A stretch of DNA of 64,000 nucleotides from Geodermatophilaceae bacterium URHA0031 (GTDB lineage: Bacteria > Actinomycetota > Actinomycetes > Mycobacteriales > Geodermatophilaceae): the NCBI GenBank assembly GCA_000620205.1, contig JHVP01000001.1, forward strand, positions 434,001 to 498,000, read 5' to 3'. The translations under genes were made by a program, and so were the position numbers. Numbering within the stretch: position 1 is the stretch's first letter; every line of letters begins with the position of its first letter. The notes beneath the pieces are model-generated. The model saw only the letters and a list, made by a program, of their open reading frames with translations, searched no databases and was not told the origin of the DNA. Below, piece after piece: positions 35,474 to 44,560 of this stretch.

Positions 35474-36361
35474 TCAACGTGGATGCAATGGCAGCTCAAC
35501 ATACTCGCCCTTCGCCTTCGGTAGGCGTAACGGGCCCCCCTCCCCCTTGCCAGTGGGCAGAATTGCCCAAGCCCGCAGCGGACCATCGCTTTTTGCTCCT
35601 GAGCCAGCCAATTGGGCGAACGACACCGCGATCGTGCCGGTCGCGCGGGTTCCGATCGCCTGCAGGAGCTTCACCGGGAGAGTCCAGGCAACACCATCGA
35701 CCAGTTCGCCCTGTCCGTCTGACACCCTCGACCAGCCAGCTGTGGTCTGAACCCACCATGGGAATTCTTTGGAAGGAGCAATGCTGTTGATCTTGGTCTT
35801 CGCGATCGCGCACAGTGTGTGACCAGCCGCGCTGGCTATCGACCCGGCGCCGAGCGATCCCGCAGCGTTCGCTGCCACACCGGCCAGGCCCAGCAATGGC
35901 TCGAGCGGAGCTAGACCCTTCTCGACGTCCAGGATCACCGAGTCAACCGGACGCAGTGGTGCGACGTACTTGAAGCTGACGGCGAGTTCACTGACGCGCC
36001 AGCCGGGCGGATGAGGAAAGAGCAGGTGGACCTGGACGTACCCTTCTTCGTCGAGGTCTTCCCACCCTCCACGATGAGCGTGGCGCGACAACCTCTCTGC
36101 CGCCTTTCTCCATCTACCTTCGTCCGCTTCCTGTGCCGTCTCCGTTTGCGCCGTCGCTAAAGCCGTCTCTGCATCGGGATCTGTCCGTACTCGGCCGAGC
36201 GTCCATTGGTACTCGTATATGGCCGGCGACACGGTCTTGGCGTCATCTCTGCCCTGCGCCGAAGCCAGAGCCGGATCGAAAAGAGGTTCGGTCTCCCCCA
36301 AGACCTCCAGGTAGTACAGATGTTGATCGCCACGGTCCTCTTTGCACTCAGCCTGCAACAT
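35474..36361 (-). CDS. Unknown 295-aa protein, atypical composition
   Basis: A 295-aa protein I do not recognise. The first half is hydrophilic (TDPDAETALATAQTETAQEA, then a charged helix). The middle has a glycine/alanine-rich hydrophobic stretch at about residues 160-185 (LLGLAGVAANAAGSLGAGSI) that could be membrane-associated. The last third is beta-rich with tryptophans (FPWWVQTTAGWSRV). GGGGGAG lies 5-6 bases before the ATG. By eye the segment has less extreme GC bias at third codon positions than its neighbours, which hints at horizontal acquisition. Confidence 0.7.
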   Translation of the reverse strand: MLQAECKEDRGDQHLYYLEVLGETEPLFDPALASAQGRDDAKTVSPAIYEYQWTLGRVRTDPDAETALATAQTETAQEADEGRWRKAAERLSRHAHRGGWEDLDEEGYVQVHLLFPHPPGWRVSELAVSFKYVAPLRPVDSVILDVEKGLAPLEPLLGLAGVAANAAGSLGAGSIASAAGHTLCAIAKTKINSIAPSKEFPWWVQTTAGWSRVSDGQGELVDGVAWTLPVKLLQAIGTRATGTIAVSFAQLAGSGAKSDGPLRAWAILPTGKGEGGPLRLPKAKGEYVELPLHPR

Positions 36362-36821
36362 CAGGCTCCCCCAGTTCTAGTATTGCGGACGGGCCGTTCG
36401 ATCAAGAAGACCGAGTGTCACCACCACGTCCGGCGGCCTGAAGGACGTCGTCGCTGCCATGAGTCCCGTGGAGGAATCGACGAATGGTGCCGTCATCCGG
36501 TCCACCCAGCCTCCGCGTGTGCAGATGCGGCTGCAGGCTACGAGCCGAGCGTCACCGTTTCGTCAACGTCTCGGTGGGCGCCCTGGTCGGACTGGAGTAC
36601 CTCGACTTCGGTTGACGCGTCGGTGACGGGGTGCTCCTACTGTCGCGTTGCAGGACCACTGGACTCCGTTCGCGTCCCGGCGTGGTGGCACAGGGGGTGC
36701 GATGCTCGTTGCCCGCCGCATGAACTCTGGTGAATCGATCGCATTCGTGACCATGTCACTGGGGAGAACGGCGAGAGCGGTAGCCATGCCCTCGTGAGCA
36801 GTCGATGGAGAGCCGATCAGC
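36362..36821. other. Intergenic stretch between the unknown gene and GH5
   Basis: No gene supported. Composition is less GC-rich than average. A GGAGAG upstream of 36822 serves the GH5 gene. Confidence 0.4.
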
Positions 36822-37970
36822 ATGGGTACCTATCCCACCGGCGTTGCGCACCGCGGCATCAACCGGCCTGGCGGTGAGTACCTGGACGAGTGGCATGGCT
36901 GGCAGGGCCAGGTCTTCTACGACATCCCGGACCCGACCCGGCTGGCCGCCGAACTGAGCCTGTACCGGGCGGAGGGCTTCAACGCGATCCGGTTTCCCAT
37001 CTCCTGGGAGCGGCTGCAGCACAGCCTGCAGGGCCCCCTTGATCCGCCGACGACCGAGGGCGGCACCGGTTACACAGATCAGGTCACCGGCTTCGTGCAG
37101 CAGGCCACGGCCGCAGGCTGGCTGGTCGTCGTGGACCTGCACACCTACAACCGCTACGCGACCGACGCCTTCGATACCCACGGCAACCTGAACCCACCGG
37201 GGGTGTTCACCCCACACGTCTTCGGTGACGGCACTCTCGGCGTGGCCGATCTGGTCGATGTCTGGACTCGACTGTCCACGCTCTTCCTGGGCAACAGCAG
37301 CGTCGTCCTCGGTCTGATGAACGAGCCGCACGACTTCCCGTGCGACGAGGACGAGTTGACCGGTCCAACGGACTCGGACAGGGCCTGGTGCAAGAAGAAC
37401 AGGATCCCGTCCGACATCTGGTTCGCCTGCCTGCAACAGGTCATCAACGCCATCCGCGGCACCGGTTCCGACCAGCTGATCCTCGTGCCCAACAGTCGCG
37501 GATCGGACGTGAGCCACTGGAACACCTGGGCACCGCAGGGCGGCCCTCTCGACAGCATCGCTGCGTTGGCGATCACCGACACCATCCCTGAGAAACTCGC
37601 CTTCGACCTGCACGCCTACCACGATCACGTGATCAAGGACCCCGCCAACCCCTCCCACGTGATTCCCAACCCCAACACCTACGTCCAGGAGGTCACGGCG
37701 GTCACCGAGTGGGCCCGCGACAACCACCGTCGTCTGTGGCTGACCGAACTGGGCGTTCCCAACAGCGATCCGGTGAAGGGCCCGGCGGCGCTCACCGACC
37801 TGTTCACCCATCTCGACGCGAACAAGGACACATGGCTCGGCTGGGCGGCCTGGGACAGCGGAGATCCGGCCAAGGACTTCACGCTGACCACCGTCGATGC
37901 GGGTGGAAACCGGTCCGCCGGGCTGCAGATGCCCTGGTACACCCCTCACCTGACACCGAACACGGTGTGA
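36822..37970 (+). CDS. Glycoside hydrolase family 5 (cellulase-type), no signal peptide
   Basis: A 382-aa TIM-barrel glycosidase. It starts with HRGINRPGGEYL, then AEGFNAIRFPISWERLQ, VVVDLHTYNRY, the acid/base Glu in GLMNEPHDF (about residue 168), FDLHAYHDH, and the nucleophile Glu in LTELGVP (about residue 309). This order is that of GH5 endoglucanases and relatives, which retain configuration. The family is normally secreted, but the N-terminus here is short and hydrophilic with no signal peptide or Tat motif. GGAGAG lies 9 bases before the ATG. Substrate (cellulose, beta-glucan or other) not determinable. Confidence 0.9.
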   Translation: MGTYPTGVAHRGINRPGGEYLDEWHGWQGQVFYDIPDPTRLAAELSLYRAEGFNAIRFPISWERLQHSLQGPLDPPTTEGGTGYTDQVTGFVQQATAAGWLVVVDLHTYNRYATDAFDTHGNLNPPGVFTPHVFGDGTLGVADLVDVWTRLSTLFLGNSSVVLGLMNEPHDFPCDEDELTGPTDSDRAWCKKNRIPSDIWFACLQQVINAIRGTGSDQLILVPNSRGSDVSHWNTWAPQGGPLDSIAALAITDTIPEKLAFDLHAYHDHVIKDPANPSHVIPNPNTYVQEVTAVTEWARDNHRRLWLTELGVPNSDPVKGPAALTDLFTHLDANKDTWLGWAAWDSGDPAKDFTLTTVDAGGNRSAGLQMPWYTPHLTPNTV

Positions 37971-38160
37971 GGGGCCCAGGCCCGGGATCTCCGTCGCGGG
38001 AGCCCCCGGGGCCACGGTCGGACACAGCTGAAACCGGTGGCCGCCCCCTGATCTCGGCGTCGTCCGCGCCGCGTGGGCGCGATGACGGGCCGGTGACGGG
38101 CTGGTGACGGACCGGGAAGAGGGTGACAGCGTTCACTGGAGCCGCACAGGAGGCAGTCCC

Positions 38161-40437
38161 ATGACGCAGGTCCTCGACCCGACCCTGGACGACAGCACGG
38201 CGTCGGTCGCGCCTGACCCCGCGTACGTGCAGGCCCCGGAGACGCCGCCCGTGCCGTCGAGGTGGACGTCCGGCCAGAACGGGGCGAGAGGGCAACTCGG
38301 CATGAGGGCGCCCGCTTCGGCTCTGGTGTCCCCACAGGCGGTGAGCGGCCGTTACCAGGCCACGACGGCGACCTGGCAGGTGGACCTCCGCGTCGACGTG
38401 GACGGCAGCCGGACCACCCGCCGGGTGAGCGGCGACCTCTTCTCCATGTCCGGTGCGACGACGAGCTACGTCGGCTCGTTCGTGGTGGACGCACCTGAGA
38501 TCACCACCACCGCGACCGAGCTGCGCGCACGTGGGACCGGCCGCTTCACCTGGGCCGTCGGAGCGCCGGTCGTCGAGGTGACGGTGCCCCGAGTACCCAC
38601 CGGCGCGACGCAGACGCCCGTCACGCTGCAGTTCTGGACCGTCTCCGGTACGGCGGGCTCCGTGTTCACCTGCCCCTACGCCTCCCCCTTCCTGCGCACC
38701 GTCGCCTGGGAGCAGGACTCCGTCGCTGGCGTCGTCCCCTTCGTCGCTTACGACACCGCCCTGCTGCCGCGTCCAGGGGGTGTGGAGGCCCGGACCATCT
38801 CGGTGTCACAGGCCTATGCCGACGCGGGGATCCAGCTGCTGTCCTCGGGCGTGCCCGACGTGCTCCCCGTCTCGGACGCCGGCTCGGGCGCGTCTCCGAA
38901 GTGGAGCGACAGCGAGCTGCACAACGCGATGGCCAAGCACTTCAGCCTGTTCGCCAACCTCCCGCGCTGGCAGGTCTGGCTGCTGGTGGCGACGGCCCAC
39001 GACGAGGGCGCGCGCGGGATCATGTTCGACTACTCGGACGCCTTCCAGCGCCAGGGGTGCGCGGTGTTCTACGACGCCATCAAGGGCACCGACCCGGCGA
39101 GCCAGCGCGCCCAGCTCCGCACGTACGTGCACGAGCTCGGGCACACCTTCAACCTTCTGCACTCCTGGCAGAAGGACCTCGCCGACCCGCCTGCGCCGCT
39201 CGGCCCGAACGGCGGCCTGGGCGACCTGTCGTGGATGAACTACGCCTGGAAGTTCCAGCCCCCGCCCCCGGCCCTCGGCGGCGAGGCGGCCTACTGGGCA
39301 TCGTTCCCCTTCGAGTTCACGACGAACGAACTCGTGCACCTGCGGCACGGTTTCTACCGGGACGTCGTGATGAGCGCGAACCCGTTCGGGAAGGGGGCCG
39401 CCGAGCTCGATGTCGATCCCGAGACCTTCGCCGACCCGATCGTCGACAACTCTGGACTGGCCCTCGAGCTACGGGCCAAGCCGACCTTCGCGTACGGCGA
39501 ACCGGTGGTGGTCGAGCTGAAGCTCAGCGCCACCGATCTCCGGGGACGGAGGACCCACGGCTACCTGCACCCGAAGGACGAGTTCGTCTCGATCGCCATT
39601 CGCCAGCCCTCGGGCAGAACCGTCGCCTACCGGCCGGTGCTGCGTCACTGCGTGGACGAGGACCGCCAGGTCCACCTCGATCCGGGACAGCCGGCCGTCT
39701 ACGACAGCGCCTACATCGGTTCCGGACGCGACGGCCAGCTGTTCGAGCAGCCCGGCCGGTACGCGGTCCGCGCCGTCTACACCGCCGACGACGGTTCACG
39801 GGTGCTCTCGCCGATCCTCGAACTGCGCGTCCGCCGGCCGCTCACAGAGGAGGACGAGCGCGTCGGCGATCTGCTGCTGGGCGAGGAGCAGGGCCAGGTC
39901 CTGGCCCTCCTCGGATCGGACAGCGACCGCCTGTCGGCAGGTACCGCCGCGGTGGACACCGTGCTCGAGGAACACGGGGAGCACCCGCTCGCCGTCTACG
40001 CCCGGCTGGTCAAGGGCATCAACGCCGAGCGCGACTTCAAGGACCTCGGCGAGGACAAGGTCCTCCGCGTCCGCCGCGCCGATCCCGCCGAGAGCATCAC
40101 GTTGCTCAACCAGGTCGCTGAGGCCTCAACGGGCCGCGCCGGGGTGGACAACATCACCCTCAATGCCGCGATGCGGACGATGGCCAAGGCCGAGGCGAAG
40201 GCCGGCGACTTCGACCGGGCGAAGGAGGTCATGGGCCGTATGGTGTCGCTCTTCGAGGACCAGGAGCTCACCCCGCCAGTGCTGCAGTCCATCCGCATGC
40301 AGGCACAGGACACCCTGCAAGCGATCGCCGAGGAGACCTGCGTGCGGGACGAGGGCGAACGGCAACAGATCCCGGACCCCCGCGGCGGGAAGTCGAGCTC
40401 ACGGCGGAAGGCCGATCGATCACCCGACCGCTCGTGA
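38161..40437 (+). CDS. Metzincin-like zinc metalloprotease, multidomain, no signal peptide
   Basis: A 758-aa protein with a good AGGAGG before its ATG. Residues 1-60 are proline-rich. About 60-200 is beta-rich. About 200-380 holds a metalloprotease with HELGHTFNLLH (about 324-334), which fits the metzincin HExxHxxxxxH zinc motif, and SWMNY about 25 residues later as a candidate Met-turn. About 425-560 looks like an Ig-like domain. About 590-740 is helical and TPR-like, ending in a basic tail. Substrate unknown. No secretion signal is visible, which is unusual for a metzincin. Confidence 0.8.
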   Translation: MTQVLDPTLDDSTASVAPDPAYVQAPETPPVPSRWTSGQNGARGQLGMRAPASALVSPQAVSGRYQATTATWQVDLRVDVDGSRTTRRVSGDLFSMSGATTSYVGSFVVDAPEITTTATELRARGTGRFTWAVGAPVVEVTVPRVPTGATQTPVTLQFWTVSGTAGSVFTCPYASPFLRTVAWEQDSVAGVVPFVAYDTALLPRPGGVEARTISVSQAYADAGIQLLSSGVPDVLPVSDAGSGASPKWSDSELHNAMAKHFSLFANLPRWQVWLLVATAHDEGARGIMFDYSDAFQRQGCAVFYDAIKGTDPASQRAQLRTYVHELGHTFNLLHSWQKDLADPPAPLGPNGGLGDLSWMNYAWKFQPPPPALGGEAAYWASFPFEFTTNELVHLRHGFYRDVVMSANPFGKGAAELDVDPETFADPIVDNSGLALELRAKPTFAYGEPVVVELKLSATDLRGRRTHGYLHPKDEFVSIAIRQPSGRTVAYRPVLRHCVDEDRQVHLDPGQPAVYDSAYIGSGRDGQLFEQPGRYAVRAVYTADDGSRVLSPILELRVRRPLTEEDERVGDLLLGEEQGQVLALLGSDSDRLSAGTAAVDTVLEEHGEHPLAVYARLVKGINAERDFKDLGEDKVLRVRRADPAESITLLNQVAEASTGRAGVDNITLNAAMRTMAKAEAKAGDFDRAKEVMGRMVSLFEDQELTPPVLQSIRMQAQDTLQAIAEETCVRDEGERQQIPDPRGGKSSSRRKADRSPDRS

Positions 40438-40470
40438 CCGCTGGCGTGCGCCGTCGGGCAGGATGACCCG

Positions 40471-41016
40471 GTGGCCGAGGCGGTGGATGGCGACGGTGGG
40501 GAGTCTCCCGCCGTCGCCGTCACGCTGCGCGTCGGGCCGGGGACTCACCGGGTAGGGGTTCCGGTCGAGGTGCGGGTCGAGGTGCGCAACGTCAGCAGCG
40601 CGCAGATCTGCATGCCCGGGGTCCTGGACGGCTCCGAGACCGGTACCCGGCTGCCACGCTATCGGCCGTCGGTCGTGCGGGGGGACGAGATCGTGGCCGC
40701 TCCCCCAGTTCCGGAGGACCCGCTGGTCGGACCGGTGCGGCCTGAGGACTTCCGCCGGTTGGGCCCCGGGGAGCAGTTCGACCCCACCGACCGGTCCGGC
40801 CCGGGGACCCACCTGCCGCTGTCGACGTTCACCTCCTACCGGCCGGACCGCCCGGGGAGGTACCGGTACGACCTCGTCGTGGACACCACCGGGAGCGAGG
40901 ACCTCTGGATGGGGCGCTTCGGCCAGGAACCGCACCGGGCCAGCGTCGTTTCCCTGCTCCATCAGGTCCCCGAGGTTGTGCTGACCGCGACGGTGGACGT
41001 CGACGTCGAGCCCTGA
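40471..41016 (+). CDS. Unknown beta-rich protein, partner of the metalloprotease gene
   Basis: A 181-aa protein with alternating strands and repeated RPxxxGxYRYDL-like phrases, as in Ig-like folds. The opening VAVTLRVGPGTHRVGVPVEV is similar in style to the Ig-like domain of the upstream protease (FAYGEPVVVELKL). It starts at GTG 40471, 33 bases after the protease stop, so the two are likely cotranscribed. It might be an accessory or inhibitory partner of the protease, but that is inference. No signal peptide. Confidence 0.6.
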   Translation: MAEAVDGDGGESPAVAVTLRVGPGTHRVGVPVEVRVEVRNVSSAQICMPGVLDGSETGTRLPRYRPSVVRGDEIVAAPPVPEDPLVGPVRPEDFRRLGPGEQFDPTDRSGPGTHLPLSTFTSYRPDRPGRYRYDLVVDTTGSEDLWMGRFGQEPHRASVVSLLHQVPEVVLTATVDVDVEP

Positions 41017-41435
41017 GGGACGGTCGCCGGCTTCCGGCGGAGGCAGACGGCGGCGCTACCCGCCGACCGGCTCACGACAGAGGACGTGTCGTAGACGCCC
41101 AGCGCCGCCTTCGGCCCTGCCTGGTCGACCGAAGACGTGCGTCTTCATGGTCGATCGCGTGGTTGCGGCGGATCTCGGGCGCGTGCGAGCACTTCTCCGG
41201 CGCTGCGACCTCCGGCAATGAGGGCCGCGGATGGTGACGCCACCGTGACAGGACGGTGATGGGTCCAGTGCGACTCTGACCCACGCCGGAACGGAATCGA
41301 CCAAGGCCTCGGGCCAGCACGTCCGCCGGGATGCCGACTGCCGTCTGGACGAGGTTCGGCGCCTGCGGAAGTCCGGGATGGGCGGCGAGGTCGGCAGGCG
41401 ACCGAGAAACACCGACGCCTCGACAGGAACAGCCC
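41017..41435. other. Intergenic stretch with one imperfect hairpin
   Basis: No gene is supported. It contains the stem-loop at 41125-41154, described separately. Confidence 0.4.
41125..41154. terminator. Possible hairpin terminator after the beta-rich protein gene
   Basis: TCGACC and GAAGAC pair with GTCTTC and GGTCGA around a GTGC loop, with two unpaired bases: 12 base pairs. It lies about 110 bases downstream of the stop codon and has no T-tract. Confidence 0.4.
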
Positions 41436-41843
41436 ATGTCCGAATCGACGATGTCTGGCCTGGATCTCAACGTCACCGCCGCTCGGGCGTGGGCGGCAGG
41501 CGACATCGTCACGGACCCGATCACCACACCCCACGTGGAGGCGCTGATGCCCACGTTCCACATCACCGTTCACGGCGCCGATCGCGAGGCGATGGCCGAC
41601 CTCGTGCGTACCCATCGGGTGCGGGTGTTGCCGCAGACCCTCGACGAGGGAGGTCCCGAGCCCCGGGTCGACGCCATGGCCGACCAGCCCACCATCCGGC
41701 GCCTGACCGATGCCGGCTTCCGGGTGGATCAGCACGAGGACGTGGACGAGGCCGCGCGGGACGACCTCGAGCAGGTCGGGCAGGGCAACCGGTTCGCTGC
41801 AGAGCTGGCCGCGATGACGGAGGCGGAGGAGGAGCGGTCGTGA
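41436..41843 (+). CDS. Prodomain-like small protein encoded before the M14 peptidase
   Basis: A 135-aa acidic protein. The core MPTFHITVHGADREAMADLV, followed by IRRLTDAGFRVDQHEDVDEA and a QVGQGNRFAAEL tail, resembles the N-terminal alpha/beta prodomain of actinobacterial M14 carboxypeptidases. Here it is a separate gene whose end overlaps the M14 start by 4 bases. It may act in trans as a chaperone or inhibitor of the peptidase, or the pair may be a recently split gene. There is no ideal Shine-Dalgarno, only ACAGGAA upstream. Confidence 0.7.
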   Translation: MSESTMSGLDLNVTAARAWAAGDIVTDPITTPHVEALMPTFHITVHGADREAMADLVRTHRVRVLPQTLDEGGPEPRVDAMADQPTIRRLTDAGFRVDQHEDVDEAARDDLEQVGQGNRFAAELAAMTEAEEERS

Positions 41844-43078
41844 GCTACCTGAACGTCGCCGAGGTCGAGACCGCGCTGGCACTGGCCGCGCGACCGGCGA
41901 ACGCCGGCTTCACCCAGCTGATCCCCCTTCCCCACCCGACGTGGGAGGGACGGACCTGCTCGGCCCTGCGCATCCACGCCGGTCCGGCAGCACGCGGCGG
42001 TGTGTACCTGCTCGGCGGGGTGCATGCCCGCGAATGGGGCAGCCCGGACATCCTGGTCAACTTCGTCCGCCTGCTCACCGACGCCTACCGCAGCGGCACC
42101 GGCATCACCCAGGGCGGCGCCAGCGTCAGCGCAGCCCAGGTGCGGCAGATCGTGGACACCCTCGACGTGGTCGTCTTCCCGCAAGCCAACCCGGACGGCC
42201 GGCACCACTCCATGACCGTGGACCCGATGTGGCGCAAGAACCGCCGGCCCGCCGACCCGGGGCAGCACTGCCCCAGCGGCGGGGGAAGAGGCCCGGGTGT
42301 CGACCTCAACCGCAACTACGACTTCCTGTGGGACTACACCACCACGTTCAGCCCGAACGCCCCCGTCCGGACCTCCACCGACCCGTGCGAGGAGATCTAC
42401 CTCGGACCCGCAGCCGCGTCGGAACCAGAGACCACCAACGTCACCTGGCTGCTCGACCAGTACCCATCCGTGACCCACTTCATCGACGTCCACTCCTTCG
42501 GCGAGGACATCCTCTACAACTGGGGCGACGACGACGACCAGACCACCACCCCGTCGATGAACTTCCACAATCCCGCCTACGACGGCAAGCGCGGCGTTCC
42601 GGACAGCACGCCAGCCAACGACCCGGCCAAGCCGGACGCGGCCAAGTACCGGGAGTTCATCCCGGCCGCCGACCTGACCGAGGCGATGACCCTGGGCACC
42701 ACCATGCGCGACGCCATCCAGGCCGCCCACGGGCGGCGGTACAGCGTCAAGAGCGCCGTCGGGCTCTATCCCACCTCGGGGACCTCCGACGACTGGGCCT
42801 ACTCACGCCGCTTCCTCGATCCCGCCCGGAGCAAGGTGCTCGGCTTCACCATCGAGTGGGGACCACAGCGAGCATCGGTCTCCAAGAGCTTCCACCCGAA
42901 CTACCCGGAGATGGTCCCGATCATCGAGGAGATCACCGCGGCGCTGCTGGCCTTCTGCATCGCCGTCGCCTCTCGCACCGCATCAGCACCCCATGCGGAC
43001 CAGACCACCCCCAGCCCTCGGCCGGAGTCACCGGCCGGCACGCCGGCGGAGGCCCCAACCGGCAGGACCCAGCGATGA
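41840..43078 (+). CDS. M14 family zinc carboxypeptidase, no signal peptide
   Basis: A 412-aa metallocarboxypeptidase. Zinc ligands are His62 and Glu65 in GVHAREWG and His about 218 in FIDVHSFG. Substrate-binding DLNRNYDF and catalytic Glu about 339 in GFTIEWG are present, so all key residues appear intact. The last 50 residues are a Pro/Thr-rich tail. It removes C-terminal residues from peptides. The GTG start overlaps the prodomain-like gene. No secretion signal is seen on either protein, although M14 enzymes of this type are often exported. Confidence 0.92.
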   Translation: MSYLNVAEVETALALAARPANAGFTQLIPLPHPTWEGRTCSALRIHAGPAARGGVYLLGGVHAREWGSPDILVNFVRLLTDAYRSGTGITQGGASVSAAQVRQIVDTLDVVVFPQANPDGRHHSMTVDPMWRKNRRPADPGQHCPSGGGRGPGVDLNRNYDFLWDYTTTFSPNAPVRTSTDPCEEIYLGPAAASEPETTNVTWLLDQYPSVTHFIDVHSFGEDILYNWGDDDDQTTTPSMNFHNPAYDGKRGVPDSTPANDPAKPDAAKYREFIPAADLTEAMTLGTTMRDAIQAAHGRRYSVKSAVGLYPTSGTSDDWAYSRRFLDPARSKVLGFTIEWGPQRASVSKSFHPNYPEMVPIIEEITAALLAFCIAVASRTASAPHADQTTPSPRPESPAGTPAEAPTGRTQR

Positions 43079-43133
43079 GCGGCGCCTACGCCGACCTTCT
43101 GCTGGCGAGTACGACTGCCTCATCGATCCGTTG

Positions 43134-44186
43134 CTAGCGTGGCTTCTCACCCAGCATGACGAAGCGCGTTGGCACGGACTGCTGGGCTACCCGCACATCG
43201 GCGAATTGTGCGTCCTTCAACAAGTCAACGAGTTCGCCCTGCGTGATCATGCCGCAGCCGACGAGCGCCTCGTGCAACTGGATGCCTGCCAACATCGTGA
43301 AGACCGGATTCTGGCGATACTCCTGCGGTGAATCCGGATAGGGCAGTTCCGAGACGACGACGGTGCCGTTCGGTTTCAATGCGCGTCGCACCCGGTTGAG
43401 CACATTGACGTGATGAGCGTGGTCACCGGTTTCGTGCAGTGCGATGTTCAGCGTCACCAGATCGAAGGCGTCTTCGTCCTCGAGGTCGTTCGCATCGCTC
43501 GCCCGGATCTCCACCCGGTCGTCGATGTTCGCCTCGGCAAGGGCTCGCCGTGCCAGTTCGACGCTGGGTGGGTCGCTCTCGAGGCCGACGACTCGAGCGT
43601 TCGGGAACCGGCGCGCGTAGTGGATCACGTGATGTCCTCCGCCGGCGCCGATGTCGAGGATCTGAGCACCCGCTTCCAGGCGCGCCAGCGTGGCCGGCGC
43701 CTGCGGCAGCACCTGCTCGGTGATCATGACGGAGTCGGGCTTCGTCGCGTTCGCCAGCGCCTCGAGCAGGAACGCATCGTGCGCGCTGCGCGGCCAGATG
43801 TCGCTCGTCCGGAGGTACTCGGGAAAGGCTCGAAAGTCCTCGAACAGTGCGGTGTAGAACGGGAAGCGTCCGCCCATCCACCGCGGGTCCGACCGGTCCA
43901 GCAGCAGGGACTCCATGTGGGGCGCGAGCCGGTAGCCCGAGGAGTCATCCCAGTCGAGGAGCTCGAAGGCGTAGGCGCCCCGACACCAGACCTGCACGTA
44001 ACGCAGCGTGTAGCCCAACTGCTCGGACAAGGCGTCCTCGCGGATGCCTGACTCCCCCGCGCCGGCGACAGTGCGGAACAGACCCGTCTTCAGCCCGATG
44101 TCGATGAACCAGGCCGCCTGGTTTCCCACCACGTAGCCCACGAGCTTCTGGAATTGAGCGTCTTTCGGCACCTGGTCAGCCGACAT
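43134..44186 (-). CDS. Class I SAM-dependent methyltransferase with N-terminal winged helix
   Basis: A 350-aa protein. The first 110 residues form a helical/winged-helix region (FIDIGLKTGLFRTVAG), as in dimeric O- or small-molecule methyltransferases. The Rossmann domain has the SAM motif ILDIGAGGGHHVIHYARRFP, VVGLESDPPSVELA, and FDLVTLNIALHETGDH. The target is unknown. It converges on the M14 gene with 55 bases between the stops. By eye its codon use is slightly less GC-biased than neighbours, which fits an accessory region. Confidence 0.88.
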   Translation of the reverse strand: MSADQVPKDAQFQKLVGYVVGNQAAWFIDIGLKTGLFRTVAGAGESGIREDALSEQLGYTLRYVQVWCRGAYAFELLDWDDSSGYRLAPHMESLLLDRSDPRWMGGRFPFYTALFEDFRAFPEYLRTSDIWPRSAHDAFLLEALANATKPDSVMITEQVLPQAPATLARLEAGAQILDIGAGGGHHVIHYARRFPNARVVGLESDPPSVELARRALAEANIDDRVEIRASDANDLEDEDAFDLVTLNIALHETGDHAHHVNVLNRVRRALKPNGTVVVSELPYPDSPQEYRQNPVFTMLAGIQLHEALVGCGMITQGELVDLLKDAQFADVRVAQQSVPTRFVMLGEKPR

Positions 44187-44560
44187 GAGGATTGCCCTCT
44201 CTCAGACTGGTTCCACCCGTCGAACCCCGACGATCCTGCACAACAGCAAGATCATGCAAGGTCGAGGCTGGGGCTGAAGCCTCCCTCGGGGACCCCGTCG
44301 GCGACGACCAACGTCACGCGCGTCGGGTTCTGCACGCGGACGACTGTCTGCGGGCGCGCGTGCTGCCACCCTCCCTGGCGCGAAGACCTCGGGCTGCGCC
44401 GCTGTCGGCAGCGCGGGTGCGCCTGGGACAGCGGAGACCCGACGGCCCCTCAGTTCGATCGACTCCTGGCCTGCCTCAGGGATCGTCCCGCGGTCGAGGA
44501 GGTCCCGGCGGGCGAGCGGCGTCGGTAGACTTCCGGGACCTTCCCGACCGGAGGTGGAGC
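44187..44560. other. Intergenic stretch between divergent genes
   Basis: Contains the upstream regions of the methyltransferase (minus) and the dimethylformamidase-like gene (plus). No gene, repeat or RNA recognised. Confidence 0.4.

Noticed and set aside
36563-36823. 86-codon minus-strand frame upstream of GH5
   Set aside because: No ribosome-binding site, low-complexity ending and overlap with the GH5 start region.
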